Of a DNA stretch of 64,000 bases, positions 7,020-14,063 are shown in pieces (the first letter of the stretch is position 1; every line of letters starts with the position of its first letter). Source of the stretch: Elusimicrobiota bacterium (GTDB lineage Bacteria > Elusimicrobiota > Elusimicrobia > UBA1565 > JACRDR01); assembly GCA_016194745.1 (NCBI GenBank), contig JACQBA010000016.1, positions 186,001 through 250,000 of the forward strand. The letters run 5' to 3'. The notes beneath the pieces are model-generated. The model was not told where the DNA came from. It saw nothing but the letters and a program-made list of their open reading frames with translations, and made no database searches. The position numbers and the translations under genes were made by a program.

Positions 7020-8076
7020 GAGCGAACTGAGGGCGGTCGTGGAAGCGGTCGTGCGCGTCCTGTCCGATAAGGGCCTGCTCAAGAGCGATTGCGGCTGCGG
7101 GCCGGAGAAGCCTGCGGCGGCGAAGCCCGGCGCGTCGAGGAAGGTCGAGGTGACCGTCGGCACGGCCGGCAAGGTGTTCACCCCGAGTTGGACGTCGCCG
7201 ACGGCCAAGGTCAATCCACCCCGCGCGCTCCCGCAAGCCGGAATTGCGGCGAAGGTCTCCGCGAAGGCGGACGACGGCGATTCGGACTGCACGAGCGCCC
7301 CCGGCTGTCCGCACTGCGACCCATTGTCCAAGTGCAGCGAGTCGCAGCTCCGCGCCTTGGGCGCCGACCGCATCGCGGTGTGCCACCCGACGCAGGGCTG
7401 CTCCCCGGTCGCCAAGCTCGTCGACCACACCTTGCTCAAGCCGAACGCGACGCAGGAAGAGGTCGCCAAGCTCTGCGAGGAGGCGCGCGCCTACTGCTTC
7501 GCCTCCGTGTGCGTCAATCCGAGCTACGTCGCGCTTTCGGCGAAGCTCCTGGACGGCAGCGGGGTCAAGGTCTGCACCGTCATCGGATTCCCGCTCGGCT
7601 CGACCACGCCGACCGTCAAGGCGATCGAGGCGCGGGACGCCATCGCCAACGGCGCCGGCGAGATCGACATGGTGATCAACATCGGCGCGCTCAAATCCGG
7701 CAACGACGAGGTCGTCTATAACGACATCGAGGCCGTCCGCGAGGCGACGCGAGGCCGCGTGCTCAAGGTCATCTTGGAGACGTCTCTCCTAACGAAGGAG
7801 GAAAAGGTCCGAGCGTGCCTCCTGTCCAAGAAGGCCGGCGCCGATTTCGTGAAGACCTCGACCGGCTTCGGCGGCGGCGGCGCGACGGTCGAGGACATCC
7901 GCTTGATGCGCGAGACGGTCGGACCGCTCCTCGGCGTCAAGGCGTCGGGCGGCATCCGCGACAAGGCGACGGCCGACGCCATGATCGCGGCCGGGGCCAC
8001 GCGGCTCGGCACCTCCGCGAGCATCGCGATCGTATCGCCCGAAAAGGCCGGAAAATCGGAGGGGGGCAAGTACTGA
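7012..8076 (+). CDS. deoC: Deoxyribose-phosphate aldolase with cysteine-rich N-terminal extension
   Basis: Cleaves 2-deoxyribose-5-phosphate into acetaldehyde and glyceraldehyde-3-phosphate; probably the signature enzyme of this metabolosome. 354 residues against about 220-250 for ordinary DeoC. The aldolase core starts near residue 133 ([15 protein letters not shown]); the Schiff-base lysine is Lys281 in [12 protein letters not shown], and [10 protein letters not shown] follows. Residues 2-23 form an encapsulation-peptide-like helix ([20 protein letters not shown]). Residues 27-130 hold eight cysteines: 27, 29, 93, 99, 102, 108, 124 and 130, including C-x5-C-x2-C-x5-C. The spacing suggests metal or iron-sulfur binding, but no family was recognised. 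The start overlaps the previous gene and the end overlaps the next as TGATG. Confidence 0.95.
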   Translation: MRESELRAVVEAVVRVLSDKGLLKSDCGCGPEKPAAAKPGASRKVEVTVGTAGKVFTPSWTSPTAKVNPPRALPQAGIAAKVSAKADDGDSDCTSAPGCPHCDPLSKCSESQLRALGADRIAVCHPTQGCSPVAKLVDHTLLKPNATQEEVAKLCEEARAYCFASVCVNPSYVALSAKLLDGSGVKVCTVIGFPLGSTTPTVKAIEARDAIANGAGEIDMVINIGALKSGNDEVVYNDIEAVREATRGRVLKVILETSLLTKEEKVRACLLSKKAGADFVKTSTGFGGGGATVEDIRLMRETVGPLLGVKASGGIRDKATADAMIAAGATRLGTSASIAIVSPEKAGKSEGGKY

Positions 8077-8966
8077 TGCGCATGTCGGTCCGCAAGTACG
8101 GGCGCAAGAGCCCTTCCATCGTGGCGCCGGAGGCCTCGAAGGCCTCGGCGGCCCGGCAGATCAATTCCTCCCGCGTGCTGTCGGAGGGGCAGCGGCGGAC
8201 GCTGCTGGAGGCCGGCCTCGCGTTCGTCCAGGCGTCGAACGAGATCATCCTTCGCAAGATCGCCCGAGGCTTCAAGGTGGAGACGAAGAGCGACGGCAGC
8301 TACGTGACGGACGCCGATCGCGACGCCGAGCGCCGGCTCCGCGGGGCCATCGCCGAGCGCTTTCCGGACCACGGGATCCTGGGAGAGGAGTTCGAGCCGG
8401 TCCGTCCGAAGGCGGAGTTCCAATGGATCATCGATCCGATCGACGGGACGCTCAGCTTCGTCAAGGGCATCCCGACCTTCGGCACGATCCTCGCGCTGCG
8501 CTACCGCGAGGAGACCGTCGTCGGCATTATCGATCTTCCCGCCGTCGGACGCCGCTACAGCGCCGCGGTGGGCCTCGGCACGAGCCTCAACGGCAAGCGC
8601 ATCGAGCTCAAGGACGCCGCGACCGAGTCGGAGATCAAGGACGAGATCGTCGCGGTGTGCGACCGCCTGCAGTTCGAGCGGATCGGCAAGGAGGCCGCCT
8701 TCGAGCGGCTCTTGTCGATGAACCCGCGGGCGCGCGTGTACACCGACTGCTTCGGGCACGCGCTCGCCGCCCAGGGCGCGGTGGGGGCCATGGTGGACGT
8801 CGGCGTCCGCCTGTGGGACATCGCCGCCACGCAGGTCCTCGTCGAGGAGGCGGGCGGGCGATTCGAGGTGTTGCAGGGATTCGAGAAGGCCGGAACCGAC
8901 ACGCTTTACAGCATCGTGTGCGGCAAACCTGGAGTCGTCGGCTGGCTGCTTCAACAGTTGAGGTGA
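8076..8966 (+). CDS. Inositol-monophosphatase-family phosphatase
   Basis: 296 residues with all metal-site motifs of the IMPase/FBPase/HisN superfamily: Glu104-Glu105 in LGEEF, residues 120-125 DPIDGT preceded by WII, and Asp248 in LWDIAATQ. It should be a Mg2+-dependent phosphomonoesterase. The substrate (inositol phosphate, histidinol phosphate or a sugar phosphate) cannot be told from sequence. The ATG at 8076 overlaps the deoC stop and has GGAGGGGG 9 bp upstream; an ATG at 8082 is possible. The first ~45 residues, rich in Lys, Arg, Ser and Ala, precede the conserved domain and are not standard. In this operon it might dephosphorylate a sugar phosphate before or after the aldolase step (inference). 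Confidence 0.9.
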   Translation: MRMSVRKYGRKSPSIVAPEASKASAARQINSSRVLSEGQRRTLLEAGLAFVQASNEIILRKIARGFKVETKSDGSYVTDADRDAERRLRGAIAERFPDHGILGEEFEPVRPKAEFQWIIDPIDGTLSFVKGIPTFGTILALRYREETVVGIIDLPAVGRRYSAAVGLGTSLNGKRIELKDAATESEIKDEIVAVCDRLQFERIGKEAAFERLLSMNPRARVYTDCFGHALAAQGAVGAMVDVGVRLWDIAATQVLVEEAGGRFEVLQGFEKAGTDTLYSIVCGKPGVVGWLLQQLR

Positions 8967-8971
8967 GTGAC

Positions 8972-9253
8972 ATGGCGATCAAGATGACGGTCGATCTGCA
9001 ATGCGGGGCGTGCGCGGCGCTGGTGCACCTGACGGAGCCGGGGCCGAAATTCTGCCCATGCTGCGGCGCGGGGTTCGACCGCTACTGCCTGAAGTGCCGC
9101 AGGAAGGTCGAGATGTTCTTCGAGGAGTGGTGGCCGGAGGACAACGAATGCGTGCGGACGTATACGCCCGCCAAGCGCTGCCCGACGTGCAACTCGGGCC
9201 TCGAAGTCGAGACGCGCGAATCGTCTCGCGACGACACCAAGTACAACCATTGA
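8972..9253 (+). CDS. Small zinc-ribbon protein in the BMC operon
   Basis: 93 residues with several cysteine pairs: LQCGAC, FCPCCG, YCLKC and CPTC, arranged as two or more zinc knuckles. No enzyme domain is visible. The sequence between the pairs contains an acidic and aromatic patch (FFEEWWPEDNE). The ATG follows AGGTGAG and lies 5 bp after the phosphatase stop. Its position between the phosphatase and the second BMC-H gene shows it belongs to the operon. It may be a structural or redox accessory protein; the function is unknown. Confidence 0.8.
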   Translation: MAIKMTVDLQCGACAALVHLTEPGPKFCPCCGAGFDRYCLKCRRKVEMFFEEWWPEDNECVRTYTPAKRCPTCNSGLEVETRESSRDDTKYNH

Positions 9254-9262
9254 GGAGACAAC

Positions 9263-9562
9263 ATGGCCGAGATTAGAGAAGCGCTGGGACTGGTCGAGAC
9301 GAAGGGCTTCGTCGGGATGATCGAGGCTTCCGACGCCATGGCGAAGGCGGCGAAGGTCCGGCTCGTGGGCTACGAGAAGGTCGGAAACGGCCTCGTCACC
9401 ACGATCTGCCGCGGCGAAGTCGGCGCGGTGCGCGCGGCGGTCGAAGCGGCCGCAGCCGCGGCGCAAAAGGTGGGCGAACTGGTCGCGGTCCACGTGATCC
9501 CGCGGCCCCACGATGACCTCGAGCGGTATCTCGACCAGATCGCGATCAAGGTCAAGGCGTAG
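9263..9562 (+). CDS. BMC-H shell protein (hexamer-forming), copy 2
   Basis: 99 residues with a single BMC domain: [40 protein letters not shown] and [14 protein letters not shown]. It closely resembles the first BMC-H (2388-2687) with a different C-terminal tail ([13 protein letters not shown]), so the two may mix in facets. GAGGAGA just before the ATG is a good ribosome site. Confidence 0.96.
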   Translation: MAEIREALGLVETKGFVGMIEASDAMAKAAKVRLVGYEKVGNGLVTTICRGEVGAVRAAVEAAAAAAQKVGELVAVHVIPRPHDDLERYLDQIAIKVKA

Positions 9563-9596
9563 CGCTTAGCGCAACGCCGCTGGGCCGGGAAAGCCC

Positions 9597-9851
9597 ATGC
9601 TGACTCACGACGACCTCATCGACGCCGTCATGGAGGTGCTCTCGCCTCTGTACGCCGGCGCCGCGCGGCCCGGGATCCCCGCCCCCGCCAAGGCGGCGGC
9701 GCCCCGGGGGCGGCCGTTCCTCAGCGAGCACGACATCAAGAAGGCCCTCGCGCCCGGCGCCACGCAGCTGATCGTGCCCAAAGACGCCATCATTTCGCCG
9801 CTCGCCCAGGATTGGCTTGCCTTTCGGGGCATTCTGCTGGTCCGGCAATAG
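9597..9851 (+). CDS. 84-residue BMC-associated protein with encapsulation-peptide-like N terminus
   Basis: The protein has three parts. Residues 2-18 (LTHDDLIDAVMEVLSPL) form an amphipathic helix like the targeting peptides on the aldehyde dehydrogenase and DeoC of this operon. Residues 19-40 are a Pro/Ala/Gly linker. Residues 41-84 are a small domain (FLSEHDIKKALAPGA ... VPKDAIISPLAQDWL ... GILLVRQ). Segments of this kind occur next to other domains in ethanolamine and propanediol utilisation proteins, which is recalled resemblance rather than a search result. It looks like a cargo or assembly protein that enters the lumen without an enzyme domain. Last gene of the operon. Confidence 0.75.
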   Translation: MLTHDDLIDAVMEVLSPLYAGAARPGIPAPAKAAAPRGRPFLSEHDIKKALAPGATQLIVPKDAIISPLAQDWLAFRGILLVRQ

Positions 9852-9852
9852 G

Positions 9853-9878
9853 CCCGCACATCACTATTATGTGTCGGG
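9853..9878 (+). terminator. Hairpin at the end of the BMC operon
   Basis: cccgcacat and atgtgtcggg pair over 9 bp with a single bulge and a 7-nt loop, directly after the last BMC gene. No T-run follows, so it may be a weak or factor-dependent terminator, or a 3'-end stabiliser. Confidence 0.45.
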
Positions 9879-9882
9879 AGCA

Positions 9883-9911
9883 TTGACTCTTTAGACTCAA
9901 CACCCTACAAT
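9883..9911 (+). promoter_or_regulatory. Sigma-70-type promoter of the pilT operon
   Basis: TTGACT, a 17-bp spacer and TACAAT: near-consensus -35 and -10 with ideal spacing, 70 bp before the pilT-like start. It lies just after the hairpin ending the BMC operon and so separates the two units. Confidence 0.8.
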
Positions 9912-9981
9912 AAGTCCAGACGCGCCGAAGGCCGTTTTCGACTTAAAACTCGGACGACTATAAGGAAAAAAGGAAACTCCT

Positions 9982-11058
9982 ATGGACGTGAAGGCATTGC
10001 TGAAACTGATGGTGCAGCGCGACATCTCGGACATCCATTTCAAGGCGGACTCGTTTCCGGCGCTCCGCGTTCACGGCAAGCTCGTCCCGGCCACGAACCT
10101 GCAGAAACTGAGCGCGGACGACGTCAAGAACGTCGCCGCCCAGCTGATGACGCCGGAACAGGCGAAGACCTTCGAGACCGAGCACGAGCTCGACTTGGCG
10201 TACTCGCTCGAAGGCGTGTCCCGGTTCCGCATCAACGTCTATCGCCAGCGCGGCACGATCGGGCTGACGTTGCGCCTCGTGCCGCTCAAGGTCCGCACCT
10301 TCGAGGAGCTGAACCTGCCCAAGGACGCGTTCGTGCGCCTCGCGCAGGAGTCGCGGGGCCTCATCTTGTTCGCCGGCATCACGGGCGCGGGCAAGACGAC
10401 GTCCATGAACAGCTTTCTGCAGCACTTGAACGAGACCTTCCAGTACCGCATCATCACGATCGAGGACCCCATCGAATACTACCACCAAGACGTGAAATCC
10501 TCCGTCGTGCAGCGGGAGGTCGGATACGACACGAAGTCCTTCGGCGTCGCGCTCCGCCACGTGCTGCGGCAGGACCCCGACGTGGTCGTCATCGGCGAGA
10601 TGCGCGACATCGAGACCATCCAAGCGGCGCTCACCGCCGCCGAGACCGGACACCTCGTCCTGTCGACGATCCACACGATGGACGCGGTCCAGACGATCGA
10701 CCGCATCATCGACTCCTTCCCCGCGCACCAGCATCCGCAGATCCGCCAGCAGATCATCAACGGCCTCAAGGGCGTCGTCGCGCTGCGGCTCGTCCCCACC
10801 GCCGACGGACGCCATCGCGTGCCCGCGTCGGAGGTGCTGATCAACAACAGCATGATGCGGCGCAACGTGGCGGAGGGGAAGATCCAAGACCTCTACAAGG
10901 TCATGGAGAACGGAGCGTATTACGCGATGCACACTTTCGACCAGGACCTCGTGAGGCTGTTCCAGGAGCAGAAGATCGATCAGAAGACCGCGATCGACAA
11001 CGCGTCGAACGCGGAAGACCTGACCCTCAAGCTCCGAGGAGTCTCCGCCGCGGCGTAA
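9982..11058 (+). CDS. pilT: PilT/PilU-type pilus retraction ATPase
   Basis: 358 residues, the usual PilT length. Residues 1-110 are the N-terminal PAS-like domain (SDIHFKADSFPALRVHGKLVP). The ATPase core follows: Walker A at about 132-140 (GITGAGKTT), the Asp box ITIEDPIEYYH, Walker B VVVIGEMRDIETI and the His box AETGHLVLSTIHT. Such hexameric ATPases depolymerise type IV pili for twitching or uptake. The strongly conserved C-terminal AIRNLIRE-like motif of true PilT is not obvious (NNSMMRRNVAEGKIQDLY), so PilU or a specialised paralogue is possible. It leads an operon with a Pro/Ala-rich protein, a DnaA-like ATPase and a kinase, not with pilus structural genes. Confidence 0.92.
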   Translation: MDVKALLKLMVQRDISDIHFKADSFPALRVHGKLVPATNLQKLSADDVKNVAAQLMTPEQAKTFETEHELDLAYSLEGVSRFRINVYRQRGTIGLTLRLVPLKVRTFEELNLPKDAFVRLAQESRGLILFAGITGAGKTTSMNSFLQHLNETFQYRIITIEDPIEYYHQDVKSSVVQREVGYDTKSFGVALRHVLRQDPDVVVIGEMRDIETIQAALTAAETGHLVLSTIHTMDAVQTIDRIIDSFPAHQHPQIRQQIINGLKGVVALRLVPTADGRHRVPASEVLINNSMMRRNVAEGKIQDLYKVMENGAYYAMHTFDQDLVRLFQEQKIDQKTAIDNASNAEDLTLKLRGVSAAA

Positions 11059-11079
11059 CGACGAGCCGCAGCGACCGCT

Positions 11080-12306
11080 ATGAGCGACGCGCCGCGAAAG
11101 GACGAGAACGCGGACATCGAGGCGATCCTCGCCGATCTCGACAGCATTCTTCAAGGTCCCGGGGGAGCCCCCGGCGTTCCTCCCGCGCAAGCGCCGGCGC
11201 CCGCGGCGTCCGCGCCGGCTCCCAAGCCCGCAGCGCAGCCGGCGCAAGCGGCCCCTCCCGCTCCGGCGCAGCCGGTGCCCGCGCCGTCGCCCGAGCCCAA
11301 GTCCGCGCCGGCCGCCGCAGCCCCGATCATCGAACTCAAGACCGCCGCGCCGCCTCCCCAGGCGCAACCCGCTCCGGCCCCGGCGCCGGTCCCGGCGCCC
11401 ACGCTCGCTCCGGAGCCCAAGCCTGCTCCGGCATCCGCCGCCACGGCCGCGGCGCCCGAGCTGAAGATCGAGCTTCAGCCGCGCGAGGGCATTATCGCGC
11501 CCGCCAAGCCCGCGCCGGCGACTCCACCGCCGGCGAAGAGCCCCGCGGCCGGCGAGATCAAGCCTCCCCTCGAGCTCGGCGGCAGCGCTCCGAAGACGCT
11601 GGATGCGGCGCCTGCGCCCTCGACGCCTTCGATTCCGGCGCCCGTCGCGGCGCCTGCGCCCGCGCAGCCTGCCGCGGCGACTCCTCCCGCCCCGGCACCC
11701 GTCGTCCAACCTGCGGCCGCGGCGCCAGTGCCCGCGCAGCCTGCCGCAGCGGCCCCTCCCGCGCCGGCGCCCGTTCCCGCTCCAGCTCCAGCTCCCGTCG
11801 TTGCGCCGGCGGCCGCGCCTCCCGCGCCGGTTGCCGCCAAGCTCCCAGCCGCCAAGGCGCCTGCGGCCGCGGAGACTCCGGCGCCGCAGGGAGGAGCCTC
11901 CAACTTCGTCGTGCCGCCGGACAACGTCCCGGCGCAGGCCCCGAAGGAGCAGATCCGGAGAGTCGCCCTCGTCTACGCGGGACCCAAGTCCTCGTTGGAC
12001 AGGTTCGTGAAGTTCATCGACAACATGGCGGAGCACTTCACGAAGAAGCCGCTGTACCTGCGCAAGACTCTCGTCTGCGAGATGAGCCCCGGCGAGTCCC
12101 CGCAGAACATCTTGGAAGCGGTGAAGACGTCGGGCGCGGTCGCGGTCTTGGGCGTGGTGCCGGCGTCCGATTCGAACCTGAAGATTCTCGAGGAGGCGGT
12201 CGGCGGCGCCGGGCTTTATTTCCGGAGCGTCGCCCCGGAGGACGTGGAGAAGCGCTCCGCGGTCGTGGATATCCTGGTCGATCTCACGCTTCTGAGCGCG
12301 GGGTGA
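11080..12306 (+). CDS. Pro/Ala-rich protein with C-terminal alpha/beta domain
   Basis: 408 residues. Residues 1-26 are an acidic helix (ENADIEAILADLDSILQ). Residues 27-285 are an extreme Pro/Ala-rich stretch with short repeats such as APAPAP and PAQPAAA. Residues 290-408 form a folded domain beginning RRVALVYAGPKSSLDRFVKF, with VAVLGVVPASDSN and ending in VDILVDLTLL. The C-terminal domain looks related to that ending the next protein (RKLAVFYPGG ...), suggesting the pair are partners or paralogues. No signal peptide, so cytoplasmic. Between pilT and a DnaA-like ATPase it may be a scaffold in a polar or pilus control complex (inference). No family recognised. Confidence 0.8.
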   Translation: MSDAPRKDENADIEAILADLDSILQGPGGAPGVPPAQAPAPAASAPAPKPAAQPAQAAPPAPAQPVPAPSPEPKSAPAAAAPIIELKTAAPPPQAQPAPAPAPVPAPTLAPEPKPAPASAATAAAPELKIELQPREGIIAPAKPAPATPPPAKSPAAGEIKPPLELGGSAPKTLDAAPAPSTPSIPAPVAAPAPAQPAAATPPAPAPVVQPAAAAPVPAQPAAAAPPAPAPVPAPAPAPVVAPAAAPPAPVAAKLPAAKAPAAAETPAPQGGASNFVVPPDNVPAQAPKEQIRRVALVYAGPKSSLDRFVKFIDNMAEHFTKKPLYLRKTLVCEMSPGESPQNILEAVKTSGAVAVLGVVPASDSNLKILEEAVGGAGLYFRSVAPEDVEKRSAVVDILVDLTLLSAG

Positions 12307-14063
12307 GCATGTTGGAGCGTTGGGACATCGTGGCGAGCCCTACGCCAGCGGATGCCCGGCGGCATCAGCTGCTGGTGAAGGCCGATATGCCGGCTATCCA
12401 GGCCCTGGTCGGCAAATTCGGCGCCGTCTGCGGCCGCCCTCAGCGGGAGCGCGTCCGGCCCGGATTCAACTACAGCCTGTTCCTCCACGGGGTCACGTTC
12501 GGGGGCTTGGAGCAGATGCGCGCGCACCTCTCGTCTTTGGCGCCGCAGGCCGCTCCCGCGCCGGCCGCAGCGGTCGCCGCCCCCGCCGCGCCCGTCGTTC
12601 CCGAGACGGTTCCTGCCTCGAAATCTCCGGCCGTCGAGCGCCGCGTCGCCCCGCCGGAGGCTCCTCCGGCGCCCGCCGTGGACAAGACGCCCGCCGCGGA
12701 ACCCGACGTCGAGATCCCCAAGGGAGTGCAGATCGTGACTCCTTCCTCGACCGCCCCGAAGGCTGCCCGGCCTCCGGAACCGGTCAAGTCTCCGGCGGTT
12801 CCCGTGCCCGCGCCGGCCCCCGCCGCCGCTCCCGTCGCGGCGGGCGAGAGCATGCTCTGGGGGGCCGTCGTGCCGCTCGATCCCAACAACGTGTTCGAGA
12901 CCCTGTCGGTCGGCCCGTTCAACCGCTTCGCGCACGCGGCCAGCATGGCCGTCGTCTCCAATCCCGGCACGATGTACAACCCGCTGTTCCTATACGGCGC
13001 GCCTGGTTCCGGCAAGACTCACCTGCTCATGGCGATCTCCAAGAGCATCCAGGACGCCTCCCCGGGAGAGACCGTGCTGGTGACGACGGGACCGCGGCTC
13101 TCGCGGGCGGTCCGCCAGGCCGTCTCCGCGGGAAAGATCGAGGAGCTTCACGCCCGAGTCAAGAAGTCGAAGGCCTTGATGATCGACGACATCCATCTCA
13201 TGGCCATCAACGACAAGACGCAAAAGCCGCTCGTGGCCATCTTCGACCATTGCTTCAAGTCGTCGAAGCACGTCGGCATGACGTCCGCCTACGCCGCGCG
13301 GGCGTTGGGCGGGCTCGAGGAGGCCCTCAAGTTCCAGATATCCTCCGGCTGGTCCGTCGAGCTCAAGCACCCCACGACCGAGGCGCAGCTCGGCATCGTC
13401 CAGAAAGGCCTCGCGCGCGCCGGCGCCGTGCCCGAGCCCGGAGAGGAGAAGACGTTTCTCGACGGCGTCACGGGCGGTTTCGCGGAGTACGCCCGGTGGC
13501 TGCGCCGTCTCCATGCCGTGTTGGACCTGCGCAAGCGCACCCAGCAGCCCCAGGCGCTCTCCGAGGTGCTGCCCGTCTTGTTCGCGCCGATGGGGGAGGG
13601 CGGAGAGGGCCTTTCCGCCGAGCAGGCCAAGGCGCTGAGCGACTTGGCCGGCGAGCCCCGCGACGGCGGCGCCTCGAGCCGAAAGCTCGCGGTCTTCTAT
13701 CCGGGCGGGACGGAGGAGCAGGCGAAGTACATGGTCGCGCAGTTCCGCTCCATCGCGGAGCGAAACGGATTCCCCTTGGCGCTGCGGCAGACGGTCATGG
13801 AGCCGTATGATCCGAATCAGCTCTACGGGGTCCCGTTCTCGCTCGCCGACGTCGCGGACCGCGGCGGCGCCGAGGCGGTCCTTCTCCTGGGCGCGCCGCC
13901 GGGCTCCGGCTTGGGCAGCCGGGAGGGCGAGTTCATCCACGCGGTCGAGCATATCCTCGGAGACTGGCCTCTCGCGTGGATCCCGTACGCCCGCATCCAG
14001 GACACGGTCGCGTATTTTCGCGCGGCGCTGGACCTACAGCCCGTGTGGACGAGGAAGGCATGA
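12303..14063 (+). CDS. DnaA-like AAA+ protein without a DNA-binding domain
   Basis: 586 residues. Residues 1-82 are an unrecognised domain. Residues 83-190 are a Pro/Ala linker. Residues 195-400 are a DnaA/Hda-type AAA+ module: NNVFETLSVGPFNRFAHAA leads in, Walker A GAPGSGKT is at 232-239 and Walker B LMIDDIH has Asp295-Asp296. Residues 458-586 are an alpha/beta domain like that of the previous protein. DnaA's C-terminal helix-turn-helix (DnaA box reader) is absent, so this is not the replication initiator. The GTG start overlaps the previous stop (GTGA); an ATG at 12309 is also possible. The setting with pilT and a kinase suggests an ATP-driven switch in motility or polarity control (inference). 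Confidence 0.82.
   Translation: MSMLERWDIVASPTPADARRHQLLVKADMPAIQALVGKFGAVCGRPQRERVRPGFNYSLFLHGVTFGGLEQMRAHLSSLAPQAAPAPAAAVAAPAAPVVPETVPASKSPAVERRVAPPEAPPAPAVDKTPAAEPDVEIPKGVQIVTPSSTAPKAARPPEPVKSPAVPVPAPAPAAAPVAAGESMLWGAVVPLDPNNVFETLSVGPFNRFAHAASMAVVSNPGTMYNPLFLYGAPGSGKTHLLMAISKSIQDASPGETVLVTTGPRLSRAVRQAVSAGKIEELHARVKKSKALMIDDIHLMAINDKTQKPLVAIFDHCFKSSKHVGMTSAYAARALGGLEEALKFQISSGWSVELKHPTTEAQLGIVQKGLARAGAVPEPGEEKTFLDGVTGGFAEYARWLRRLHAVLDLRKRTQQPQALSEVLPVLFAPMGEGGEGLSAEQAKALSDLAGEPRDGGASSRKLAVFYPGGTEEQAKYMVAQFRSIAERNGFPLALRQTVMEPYDPNQLYGVPFSLADVADRGGAEAVLLLGAPPGSGLGSREGEFIHAVEHILGDWPLAWIPYARIQDTVAYFRAALDLQPVWTRKA

Noticed and set aside
12303..14063. Replication initiator dnaA and a nearby oriC
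   Set aside because: No helix-turn-helix domain IV, no DnaA-box cluster and no dnaN/gyrB neighbours; the gene is inside a pilT operon.
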